Below, one piece after another: positions 28,377 to 40,290 of a DNA stretch of 64,000 nucleotides. Each line of letters starts with the position of its first letter. The first letter of the stretch is position 1. The notes beneath the pieces were generated by a model, which was not told the DNA's origin, did not search any database, and was given only the letters and a program-made list of their open reading frames with translations. This DNA is from Phascolomyces articulosus (Eukaryota > Mucoromycota > Mucoromycetes > Mucorales > Lichtheimiaceae), in contig JAIXMP010000001.1 in NCBI GenBank assembly GCA_025677815.1, forward strand, positions 2,232,001 through 2,296,000. The letters run 5' to 3'. The translations under genes and the position numbers were made by a program.

Positions 28377-29842
28377 TTTTTTTTAATTAAATAAATCACT
28401 ATCCTACGTAGAAACATAAACCTTATTTTTTTGTATATACAAATAATAATATATTTTTTTTAACTATTTTGTAAACTGATTATATTGAAAAGAAGTCATT
28501 TTTTTTTTCGCTTGACTTTTTACTGTATGTATTATATAGTAATTTTACATGTATCGGGTATAGGGATCATGACAGAGAGAGAGAAAAGAACTTTGGGATT
28601 GTGATCTCATTCTGCATGGATGCGCTAACAAACAAATCATACACTTACATTTTCAAATGATGATGAGAGTTAGGTGACCTATCCTGCCGAATGAAATACC
28701 CTATCTTTTCATGTATATTTCCCACATTTTATTTGCTCTCTATTAATGAAATAGATATAAAGTTATCTCACTCTCTTTTTATTGTTGACTATATATAAAT
28801 GGATAAAGAAGAACCCTGTAACATATAATAAATAAATAAATAACAAAAGGGAGTTTAACCTTTCTATCAAATTATACTACAACACGAAGGGAAAATAGGA
28901 GAAGGATGAAGAAGGAAGGGAAGGAGAAGAGGGCAAAAAAAGAGGCGCGAAATGGGCAGTAGTAGTATTATGTTAGTACTCATAGTAAGTAAGTGGTTCA
29001 ACCGAGTTTGTAACTAATCCCGACATGGGGTTCACTGTTTTAACGTTAGATTATTCAGTATCGTTTTTTTTTGACAACGGCTTATCATCCTCTTGGCAGG
29101 TCATCGCATCTTAATAAATAGTCACCTGTTATTATTATTTATTATTAAACAACACTCTTCAATTTCTTATTAAATGTTACATGTCAACATAACACACACA
29201 CTCATACACTGACTCACAAACACTAAAAATATATTAAACAGTGTGAGTATCATTAAGAACCCCATGATCTGTTTGTACACAGAATAACAGGCAGGGTCAT
29301 CCCCCCAAAAAAAACATCCTCCCATCGCAAAGCCATTTACCCATCAGCATTTACCATACAAACTTTTCATTTTATTATATATGTCTAAAATGATGATTAT
29401 TTGACAACGAATATTTTTTAATCTATGTATGTTATGTTGTTTGATATCAAAACACCTCAATCTATCATCATCATGATAACCAATAGAATCATCTACAACA
29501 TTCTTTCATCATCATTATATTAGAAAGAGGAAAATGTGTCATATAATGGATATCTGGAATGATAGGGAAAAGTAATCTGTGGTACAATCATTATAGGCTC
29601 TTTCTTTCGCTCTTTTTTTTTTTTTTTTTTTTTTCATTGACTCTCCAGTCAGTCATTCAGTCACTCTTGTCTTACTTGACTCCTCACTCACAAACTCTCA
29701 CTCTTCCTATTCACCCAAAATAATAGAGTTTTTCAACAAATAATATTTCACCCTCTTTCTCCCTCCCTCTCTCTCTCTCTCTATCACTCACTCCCTCTTT
29801 TTTTTTCTGTGTTTTTTTTTATATAAAAAAACTTTATAAAAA
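28377..29842. other. Intergenic, RIO2 3' end and PABP promoter
   Basis: No coding recognised. Close to the PABP gene there is a T-run of about 23 at 29610-29632 and a long pyrimidine-rich stretch with (CT)n at 29764-29783. The last 30 bases before the ATG are A/T-only (TTTATATAAAAAAACTTTAT...), matching the A-rich leaders through which PABP mRNAs are autoregulated in other eukaryotes (inference). Confidence 0.5.
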
Positions 29843-32800
29843 ATGACAGGACCCATTCCTACTTCATCTATGGCAGCATTAAATATGTATGATTCAGTGG
29901 CTCCTCGAGGCCTCAGTGTAGCTCAACAACGAGAGATTGCGGCTGCTCAAGCACAGACAGCCGCCATGGATAGGACCACTTTTCGTCCACAATCAAGATC
30001 TTTTCCTAGTTCAGCATCCCTTTATGTGGGAGAACTCGATCCAAATGTACAAGAATCAACATTGTATGATATATTCAACGCCATTGCTCCCGTTGACAGT
30101 GTAAGAGTATGTCGAGACAGTATCACAAACCGTAGTCTAGGTTATGCCTTTGTCAACTTTAAAACGCATGTCGATGGTATCTATTATCCCTATTGCATAT
30201 CTGCTTCTATGCGCATCTATTTCTTTTTTATTATTATTATTACATGATACATATATTTAGAGCAGACCACAAACAAAGTTCATCCTATATACATATACAA
30301 CATTTGTATATACGATGAAAGAAAAAATAGAGAGAATAAAAAAAAAGGGAGAAGTGGGTTCTATCTATATGCGTGTATTAATGTTATTGAACAAAAAAAC
30401 TAACTATATATCCCTCCTCGTTTCCCTCTTTCTCTTTTCTCTCCTTTCCTTTTTTCCCCATCCATTATCATTCAATTTATTTAGGTGAACGCGCACTTCA
30501 AGCATTAAACTCCACATTGATTAATGGTAAACCATGTCGAGTCATGTGGTCACAACGCGACCTTGCCAAGCGTAAAATATCTGGAGGCAACATCTTTGTT
30601 AAAAACTTGGATCCTTCTATCACTAGTAAATCACTTCGCGACACGTTTGCTCATTATGGATTTATTTTGTCATGTAAAGTCGTGACAGACCCTCAAGGTC
30701 AATCCAAAGGCTATGGTTTTGTTCATTATGATACGATCGAAGCAGCTGAAAACGCCATTCAACAAGTCAATGGCACAACCGTCTTTGACAGGGAACTGTA
30801 GGGTCACTATTTTCTTTTTTATTATTATTATTTGAATGATGATGATGGTGATGATTGTATTTTTTTGTTACCTCGGAATACGTACCTACTTCTTTATTTT
30901 TCGTTTTTTGACCCCTCTTCCTTTACATTCCTATTTTTTTTTAAAAAAAATAACCTTATTTACCAACGAAAAAAAAACTCGTTTTCTTGCTCGTTTTCTC
31001 TTCCTCCCCTTCTTTTTCTATATATAGTTATGTGGGGCATCATATTCCAAAACGTGAACGACAACAACATCAACAACAGAATAATCATCACCATCATAAC
31101 AACAACAATAACAGTAACCACCATAATCATCATCACCTAAACAATCACAATGGTACCCATCATCATACCAATCATACAAATAACGGTCATACTAACCATA
31201 GTAACACGAATGGTCATCATCACCACCATCATCCACCGCCCCAACAAACAAAATTCACGAATGTGTATGTCAAGAATCTGATGCCGGACATTAAAGAGGA
31301 AGAACTAAAAGAATTATTTGGAGGATTTGGACCTATCATCTCTGTTCTCATTCAACGAGATGAAGGCGGGAATTCCAAAGGATTTGGTTTTGTAAACTTT
31401 GAACACCATGAAGATGCTGAACGGGCTGTACAACAAATGAATGAAACGGAATATATTGGGCGAAGATTATATGTTTCTCGCGCACAAAAAAAATCAGAAC
31501 GTGAAGAAAATAAACATCATCATAATCATCACACATCTCCTTATAACAACAACAACAATAACAATGGCACCAATAACAATCATCAGCATCCTAATTCATC
31601 ACAGCAACCACAACCCCAACCACAACAAAATCATTTCCAGTCAACTAATGCATTTCAACATCATCATCATCCATCACAGCATCAAAACCAAAATCATCCA
31701 ACACCACCACCACCAGCACCTCCTCATTCATCGTCTCATCATGATACGAATCATAATTCTACAACAACGTCACCCAACCATGCCATACTCACAACACCTA
31801 CCAACACCAACAACGGAACCGCGAATACCACATCATCAGGTACTGTGACGAAAAATAATCGATACCAAGGCATGAACCTGTATATCAAGAATTTGGATGA
31901 CGAAGTAACAGATCAACGCTTGCGGGACGAGTTTACAAAATATGGTACAATCACCAGTGCCAAAGTCATGCGTGAAGAAAAAACCGGTCAATCCAAAGGA
32001 TTTGGTTTTGTCTGTTTTAGTAATGCACAAGATGCTACCAAGGCCGTCACAGAAATGAATGGAAAAACAATTTTATCAAAATCAATTTATGTAGCATTAG
32101 CTCAACGAAAAGAAGATCGTCGTCATCATACGGATCCCATGACTCAACGTAATAACCAATTACATTTACAGCAGGTAAAAGAATAACAAGAGAAGGAGGA
32201 TAAAAAAAGACGGAGAGAAAGAGAGCAAATAAAGTTAAAAGATGTATGATGGTCGTGCATTTTTGATTTATTAACACATGGATTAAAGCCATTCATGCCT
32301 ATGCCCGGCTATATACCCGGTGCTCCCATGTATTACGAGTATAGTAATTTCCCACCTCAACCCGATGGAAGACCTCCTCGTTATCAGGGCCCTTACATTA
32401 AGCAAGGCTACCCCGTTCCAGTGCATGCTGCTTATTACATGACCCCTCCTTCTCATCCACATCCACACCCACGACCTCCCATGTATACGACAACGGCGAC
32501 GGCGACGACGACGACAGTAACTACCGCACCTTCTACACCTACTACCACAGCAACGCCTGTACCTGCTGCTATGGCTGCCACTGCAACCACTTCTACAACG
32601 GCTGTGAATACTACAACAACAGTGCAAGAAGAAAATACATCCAATTTAAAGGAAGATCCTCCACCACTGACCATGGATATGTTAACTTCTTATTCGGATG
32701 AAACACAAAATCAAATTCTTGGTGAACGGATATATGCCGTAGTGTAAGTTTTTTTAAGGAAACTGCTGTCAAACTTTTTTTTTGTGTTGGTGCTTATTAC

Positions 32801-33108
32801 GAAACGGGGAAGTCTCTGTGGAGAGGATCGACTCGGAACCACATGACACATGAGGGGAAAAATATAGAGAGTTCTTTTCTTTTTTTTTATAGACAAAAAT
32901 GTTGAACTCACATCTACCCATTATATTTATATATAATAGACAAGCGAAATATTCTCAATTAGCTGGAAAGGTCACGGGTATGTTATTGGAAATGGATAAG
33001 GAAGATTTGATATCGTTGATTAATGATCGAGAGTCCCTTGAAAGCAAGGCTGATGAAGCAGTCAATGTGCTGGAACAGCATAGAGCATCTCAAACAACGG
33101 AGGAGTAG
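29843..33108 (+). CDS. PAB1: Poly(A)-binding protein with four RRMs, long His/Asn linkers and a C-terminal MLLE domain
   Basis: Five exons join in phase: 29843-30176, 30485-30797, 31028-32174, 32289-32743 and 32940-33108, giving 805 residues (usual fungal length about 580-750). RRM1 has [11 protein letters not shown] and [11 protein letters not shown]2 NIFVKNLD and [11 protein letters not shown]3 NVYVKNL and [11 protein letters not shown]4 NLYIKNLD and KGFGFVCF. A Pro/Thr-rich linker leads to the MLLE/PABC domain with [22 protein letters not shown] coats mRNA poly(A) tails and bridges to eIF4G and deadenylases. Odd: a His/Asn-rich insert lies between RRM2 and RRM3 (31058-31250), and a longer His/Asn/Gln/Pro/Thr-rich one between RRM3 and RRM4 (31510-31850). 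In most PABPs these linkers are short. No stop or frameshift. Confidence 0.95.
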
Positions 33109-33955
33109 TATGGCTTTATTTTTTTATAACATGTAATTTCGATGCACCATTTCTGGTGTGACCATGAATCATCATCACCATAACAAGCAACCACAAGATA
33201 ACCGCAGCAATTCACACTATAATAAAAAAAGCGATTCTTTTCTCTCTTTCTTTTGAGTTAGATTGGAGTTTTTAGTGAGGCTATCTCCCATATATATACA
33301 GTTTTTTTTATCTGTCATTTTATCTAGGTTTTGGGAGAATAGGAGTAAATTGCTTGATATTTGAATGCGGGTGAGATTCAGAGTACTGACTTTGTGAAGG
33401 ATGGGCTTGGGTGCTTGGGTGAAGACAATAGAACCAGAATTTGATTATCAACACACATGCTTATTGATGTGTAGATGGAGTGGTCATTGTTTCTCCATGT
33501 TTTCTCTTTCATTTGGTTGAAAGCCTCCTCTCAAAAGGAATGTTACTTAAGAACCTATACCATATTCCACAACCCACTCAATTTGTATCATTTCTATTGA
33601 ATCAGCTCTAACATGCTTTCACAGTTTTTAGTTAAATCAATATAAACATCACTATTTTAATTATACAGAGCAACCATGTTGGAGAAATTGCCTAAAAGTA
33701 ATTAACATGCAAAAAAACACATAAGATACATATTCTGCTTTTTAATAGAAAAAAGTTGATATATAGATTCCCTTGCGAAAAATTAAGAAGGGTGGAGAAA
33801 TATATCTTTTTTTTTTTTTGCTATGGATATATAATGGAACATAATGAATGAAAAGAAGACAGAAAGAAAAGTAACAGTAAAGAATGTGTGTTTTTTCGAA
33901 GTTTCTTGTATATGTTTTATGTGTAGCATACGTTAAAGAAATATTTATATTATCT
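33109..33955. other. Intergenic between convergent PABP and IWR1 genes
   Basis: Holds the two 3' ends. A/T-rich with a T-run at 33808-33820. No coding or structured RNA recognised. Confidence 0.45.
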
Positions 33956-35527
33956 TTAATAATAATCATCTTCAGAAGATAAATCGTATCCGTATTCTAA
34001 AGAAATAAATTTCACACATGAGAATCTCTCTATTCGTCATTTCCATACATCTTACCCGTGCACACAATAAAGAAAGAAAAATAATTCATCATCTAAACTT
34101 ACGATCTTCGAAATCTTCATCGGATTCTTCATCAGGGTAATCATTTTGATAATAGTCTTCAGCTAAAGGAACAAGTGGGAAAGGAGGGGAACATAGATAT
34201 ATTCTTCAAAATCTCTATTTCTTACCAGTATAGTATTTTTCTTTTACCTTTGAATAATAGAAAAAAAAATAAACTTACCATTTGAATCTTCATCACCATA
34301 GTCTCCAAGTTCGCTATCTGTATCATCATTCATATATTCTGTTTCTTCGTCAAACCATACACTAGAAAAAAAAATTGTAAAATTCATGCATAAAAATCAA
34401 TGCTTGATGGTTTCACTCTCACTTAATCCCGATAATTATCATGAGAGGCGCGCTATTTACTTACAGAGAACCCACATTGGCACCATGTATTTCTCCCTGT
34501 TGCGTATCATCACGATAATAAACATCATAAACATAATCATCTTCTTCATCCAGTTTCCGCTCATTTACTAAAAAGAGAATGTATATGTATCTCTATGAGA
34601 AAACAAATCCAATCCACCTCTCAACTATGGGTGAAAAGACTTACACGTCAAATATTCTTTCACCATGGGAATAAAATTACACATAATATCATCATCCTCT
34701 TCATCATCTGAATCAGCAAACAATTTAGCTTTGTTACTGGATGTTGTTTGAGCATTGTCTTCTCGTACCGCTTCGTACATTTGTAATAATTCTTCCGCAG
34801 CACTTTTTACAACAGGAGGTTCATCTGCACTACGTTGACCTGCTGTTGAGCGATTTTGATTGATCACTCGATAACGTGCTTGACGAGTTGAACTTTGTTG
34901 TTGTTGTGCTAATCGATCTTTTCTTTCTTCCAATGTTTCAGGTGTACGTGGTCGAGAGCCCGGTTGGACTCGACGGGTAATACGTTCTTTGAGTTTTTGA
35001 GCTTCAGTAATGTTTTTCAAACTTTTTTCTTCTACCGTTTCGGCAAGTCTAAATATGGTGGGTAATGCAGTTGCTGAAACTAATGCATTCATGGATTCGT
35101 TCGTATCATAGTAGGTTAATAATATTGTTGCCAAGTAGGTGACACGGATAAAGAGAAAGGATCATGAATTTTTTTTTTATTAGGGAAGAAAGATAGGCAA
35201 TGGCATTCGCACTCTTTTTTTTACCTTTCAAAGAATCTCTGTTTTGTAAACTATTTTTTCGTAATCGTTTTGTATCTTCATTTTGAGTGTGTAATACTTG
35301 TAGATCATAAAGTACGTTTGTTGTTGTTGTTGTATGTGCACAATCGAAAAAGAAGTGGTTTTTTTTATTGTTTTCTTTTTTTAGTAAAAAATAAATAAAA
35401 TAATAAAATCATTTTTTTTATTGCTTTTTTATTATTAATTACATAAAGCTTCTAATGGTTCTTCCGTTCTTTTTCGCTTGATGCGTAAAAGTGTCAATGG
35501 TTGTTCTTTTGCTGGTGGAGTCTCCAT
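33956..35527 (-). CDS. IWR1: IWR1, RNA polymerase II nuclear import factor
   Basis: Seven exons join in phase: 35443-35527, 35225-35296, 34645-35079, 34465-34567, 34279-34361, 34103-34162 and 33956-33996, giving 292 residues. The N-terminus LLRIKRKRTEEPLEAL is the basic bipartite-type signal typical of Iwr1/SLC7A6OS. RYRVINQNRS and IMCNFIPMVKEYLT follow. The C-terminal signature includes DDYVYDVYY, then EDYYQNDYPDEESDED, and ends YGYDLSSEDDYY. Iwr1 binds assembled RNA polymerase II in the cytoplasm and directs its import through importin alpha. The second exon uses a CAAG acceptor, chosen because it alone keeps phase from exon 1. This part of the N-terminus is the least certain. Confidence 0.92.
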
Positions 35528-35749
35528 GATTATATATAAAAGATCGATCAAGAGAAACGAACGAACTTGGACTGTGGGCATATAATTCATATTTATCAAG
35601 AAAAAAAAGCGGAGTAGAAAATGTTGCAGTTCACAGACTGATTATGTTTCTTATGCCGGCACCTCAACATCAAAAAACAGGAACAGTATCGATCGAACTA
35701 CCATTTAATCAACAATCACATCAACCAAAAGAATTTTATTGATTCAGCA

Positions 35750-37927
35750 ATGGTAACAGCAGTATGGGATGAATTGTCAAAAACAACAACAACAGCTACC
35801 AATGCACTCGGAAATAACTCACTGAGCCAAGCCATTGAGCAGTCAACGACAGCAATTCAGTTACTACGTAATCAATTCGTCACTTTGCTTGAGATTCGCG
35901 CGACTGCTTGGGCAAAAGCTGGGAATAGTTCGAAAGAACTCGAGGATGCGTTGACCATGGTTGATATCGCACCTCATTGTTCAACAGGTTATCTTCGCTC
36001 AAGCACATTATATGCAAATCTAGGCTACCAAAAAAGCGCTGTTGAAATTCTGGAAAAAGGTGTTGATAACGTGCCACATCATGATCCTCAATATATATCA
36101 TTGGTACAAAACGCTATGATAGCGCAAATGCAACTGCGACGACGGGTTGACTTTATAACTACATGTCCTCCTGAGATTGTATGTATTATTCTGGACAAAG
36201 TATCCATGGACGATTTGTACGATTGCATATGCGTGTCAACTACTTGGCGCAAAATTATAGTACATCATCCTTATCGCTGGAAAACTTTTAAGATCTCTGA
36301 TTTTAAATCAAATTCTGTCGAGTTATTATTACCTGTTGTATCTCCGTATATTGAAGAACTTCATGTATGGGGTTCACAAACATTTATTGGGAAGCAGCTT
36401 ACAGTGATTCAAACAAATCAGTTTTCTCGTCTGCGATCTTTGAATATAAACCATGAACCATATACATCACAATCATCAATACGTAATGTATAACACTCTT
36501 CTATATAAATATTCGATATAAGGGTATTCATTATATATTCTAAATGGCCTAACCAAATTGAATATTTTTTTTAATTAGGATTACCCAGTTGTATTCCTAT
36601 ATATGAAGGAATCATCAATACCCTTCCAAAAATCGGAAATCAGTTAACAAGGCTAGACTTTAGCAAAGTATTTAAACTCCCACCTCTGGCGGCCATCTTA
36701 TCAGCATGTCCAAACTTGCTGGTATTTAATCATGAAGATCCGATTGGGTCTCCATGGTTTAAAGGGTTATCCTCTATTTCATATACGACGCAGTTGACCA
36801 AAATTGTGGTATGTTTTGGAGATTATTATGCTGAAACCGAAGATTCGAAAAAGATCATGCCCAGTGACGAAATGGCATCACTCATACGTCATTCCCCAGC
36901 ACTTGAGCATATATACTTGGATAACTGCAGTTGCTGCGACCTGTTACCAACAATTGTCAAATGCTGTTCAAACCTCAAACAGCTTTGGTTTAACAAATCA
37001 GACATGTACGACGAGGGCTTTTATGTTCCATATCCTGTAGAAAGCCAAGATGAAAAAAATGCAACAAATGAAAATAAGAATATGATAGTTTGTGCTACTG
37101 ATGGTGGCAGTAGCCTCGCACATTTACTACTCTGTGGTCATTTTCCTCTAGATGGATCAGTAATAACACGTCTGCTTGAAAAGAATTGTGATTCATTGCA
37201 GCGTTTATATATTTGCCCAAAATCACAAAAAACTGTACCAACAACATCACCATCAGCAGCACAGCACCAGGATATTCATTGGGAAAATGATTTATTATCC
37301 ACAACTTTTACCATGACGGCTTTAAACCTATTACACATTGAACAATCTTCCAAACATCAACACCGAATTATAAGTGATACCATAACACAACTTCTAGAGC
37401 AGAGTCCCAACATATCGAGTTTGACACTCATAGAATTCATACAAGATGATCAATATGGAATATCGAATGATGTGGCTGATGCTATGACAAGGTTGAAGTC
37501 TTTACAGTTTCTCACATTGGAAGAATCATTCATTCCTATTGGATCAAGTCTAGGTTATCGAACTTCCTCTTACAGTGATTATTTTCCGTCATTGTTGAGT
37601 TTGAATATTAAGGAATGTGGTGGAGTAACAGATGCACTCTTGCATAGCGTGGCCCGGATACAAACACTGGAAGATATCTTAATTGAAGAAGAATTTAATG
37701 ATACAATGACAACACCTTCTGGTTTGAATGCATTTGCAAGTTTGTTAGCGCAGCTCCCTTGTTTAAAGGAACTCATACTACTTAATATGGAGCTCAGTGA
37801 TGAAACGGTACAAAACCTTAGTTTGAGCAAAAGCTTAAACAATGCAGAATTTACGGGAAAACTGGTTAGTAAAAAGGCCATGAAGTATCTACGAACTCAT
37901 GGGATACCTCAAGTTGGTGTGCAATGA
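35750..37927 (+). CDS. TPR / F-box / LRR protein (Dia2/Pof3-like layout)
   Basis: Two exons, 35750-36482 (GTAATG donor) and 36579-37927, join in phase for 693 residues. Residues about 15-125 are helical and TPR-like (SLSQAIEQSTTAIQLLRNQ, LGYQKSAVEILEKGVD). An F-box follows at about 137-185 (TCPPEIVCIILDKVSMDDLY, WRKIIVHHPYRWKTF), then leucine-rich repeats through the C-terminus (SLNINHEP, LTRLDFSKVF, LSLNIKECGGVTDALL, LKELILLNMELSD). This order matches substrate adaptors of SCF ubiquitin ligases such as yeast Dia2 and fission yeast Pof3, which act in replisome disassembly and genome stability. Whether this is their orthologue or a member of an expanded family is open: two relic copies (5038-5470, 38268-39000) favour expansion. 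Confidence 0.85.
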
Positions 37928-38267
37928 GAAAATTCAAAAACCTATCTTTTACACTTGTTCCTTCCCTCCGTTTTCTTCATGACCCTTACCCTTGTGAAAC
38001 CATATCAGTAGAATTAGCACTAATCGAGTATACCTGCTGTGATTGCTTTTGTAACATTATTATGATAATATTAATTAAAAAAATCGTAGTATAGGATATC
38101 GTATAATAATATAAAGGGGAACAACAGTATGTATACCGCAGCAACAAGATGCATAGATACAAAAGATTGTCTAAAATAATAAGCTTGCGTTGCTGAGGTG
38201 ATTTTTTTCACACTCTGCTTTTTTGCCAAAAAAAAAGTGTAGTTCAACAACGCCTCCAGTCGCATAA
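37928..38267. other. Short spacer between F-box gene and its relic copy
   Basis: AT-rich, no coding recognised. It probably holds the 3' UTR of the intact F-box gene. Confidence 0.4.
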
Positions 38268-39000
38268 TGCTCAGAAAACAGGCACTTGAAAATAATTCAT
38301 TGAGTCAAGCCATTAAGCATTCAACTGCAGCAATTCAGTCACTTCCTAATCCTGTTCGAGATTTGCTCAACTGCATGGTCTAAAGCTGGAAACAGTGTGA
38401 AAGGATTCGAGGAAGGATTGATCATGGTTGATACTACAACCAGTTGCCCTACAGGGTACCTTTGCACAGGAGTATTGCATAAATCTAGGTTACCAAGAGC
38501 GCGTTATTAAAATTCTTCAAAAAGGTCTCATTAGTGTATCATGCCATGATGCTCAATATCCTTTATTACAAGAACAATGCGAGAAAGCTCAAATACAACT
38601 AGAACGATGGGTTGCTTTATAACTCCAGGCCTTCCCGAGATTGTGAGTGCCATTATTGATACCATATTACATTCATTCAAGAGCATGGATTCTCACTTCT
38701 TGAACCATTGCAAGATGCTTATTAACAGATCAAATGTAGAACCATAACGTTATATATCCAACTCTCATTAATGTATACACTTTTTCTCGTCGTCTTTCTT
38801 CAGTATAATAACAGGCCAATATTGAAATGTATTAGCTTTAAAATGCCAAAAAAAAAAACAGTAAACGATAATTTGAGCACATGAATTGTTGCTGCACTTC
38901 GAAGTACTCAGCACATGGTGACAAGTTTAAAATTCGAGTATTTTGAAGGTCAAGTTCCATCCCTGGCACTCATGTCCAGAGTTATCAGTTATCCAAAATA
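38268..39000 (+). pseudogene. Second relic of the TPR/F-box gene family
   Basis: Starts MLRKQALENNSLSQAIKHST, close to the intact gene's NNSLSQAIEQST. After frameshifts it shows ...CPTGYLCTG, YQERVIKILQKGLISVSCHDAQYPL and AQIQLERWV, then a degraded F-box start around 38620-38650 (PGLPEIVSAII in another frame). Later stretches up to about 39000 still look derived from the same gene but have no continuous frame. It lies head-to-tail, 340 bases behind the intact gene, so it is likely a tandem duplicate that decayed. The end coordinate is approximate. Confidence 0.8.
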
Positions 39001-40290
39001 TTGGGTAAATGAACGGCTTGTGGTTTATTGAGCTACCGTCTTCATCTACTACGACACAGCTACAAGAATCGAGCTACTAGGTGTAAATGGCAAGGAAATT
39101 CGAGACTATGTACGTAGTAAAGAAATTTTGAGACGAGCAATTTGAATTTAAATGGATAAAGTGCCACTACGTAGGAGTATTATTACAAAGAAGTAATCTT
39201 TTTTATATGGATCATAGCTTTTCTTTAGTAAATGAATGTTTTCTGCTATTGGTTTTTGGTTTACATCTAGAGATAATTCGTGTCTCAATTTGGAACGCTT
39301 GAACGAAGATTGTCACGTGAATGAAAAAAGACTGGTGGCAGATCAAATCAATGGTATTGGCAAAAAAGAGGTTCAGGAAAAACACAATAGCATTTGCTAA
39401 AGTTAATGAAAGATGCTTTTTCAAGAGCAGTATCCAAATTGGAAACGATTGTGAGTTTGCGTAGAACATCCAAATGGTTAGATACAATCAACCAGGTATA
39501 TAAAATAGCAAAGTAAACTATGGTGAACGAGTAAGATATATCTCGATAGGCGTTAGGACGGCGCTAAGGATTATATGATTGACCTGGCGGAGTAGAGTAT
39601 CGATTACATGAAGTTCCACAACATACATCATTTTTTTCGTTGTGGTATCATTCCCATCCTCAAATTGATGTTGACGTCAAAGGTAATTAATTATAGATTT
39701 CAATTTGTTTGTTAAATCTATTTATAAAAGCATGACCTGACAAAGTTGTACACGGTTGGTTGTAAAGAAGTCCTTGTCAGGTATGAAAGAGACTCCTTTT
39801 ACGTTCACTCCGGACTAAAGAGTAATAGTACCAACATCCAATTCATCTTCTAAAACATCTTCAAACGGTAAGTAATAGTAGCCATCCATCTATTTTCGAT
39901 TATACACGTGTATAGCCTTCATCTGATTCTGAAACATAAAATCCCTTCATTTATAATTTTTTTACTTGTTATTGGTAGCAAGTATCCATTACATATCCCC
40001 TTTTTCCTCTCTCTATCAAGCCTTATTATATTTCAACTTGTTATTTTATTTCTATTAATATAAAAAGTAGTAAAGAAGCGCCTTGTTTAATAGTTCTCTG
40101 TTGGCTTGTTAGCACGTCATAAAAATAAAACAGATAATTTTAATAAATAGGTGCAATATTGATATATGTGTGTAGGAGTAGTAATATTTTTATTTTCGAT
40201 CATTTTTCACAGCTTAGCTTGAAAAACATTGTGCTATAAAAAAAAACTCCCCGAGTTGGAAAGACAAGCAAAAAGGTAGTGGTTTACTGC
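39001..40290. other. Intergenic, nothing conserved seen
   Basis: May include further decayed sequence of the F-box relic up to about 39150. The remainder, including the minus-strand open stretch at 39212-39487, has no recognisable motif. The promoter of the kelch gene is at the right end. Confidence 0.4.

Noticed and set aside
32283..32674. Arg/Cys-rich and Val-rich minus-strand frames in the PABP region
   Set aside because: Antisense of the Pro/Thr-rich PABP linker; composition explained entirely by the sense codons.
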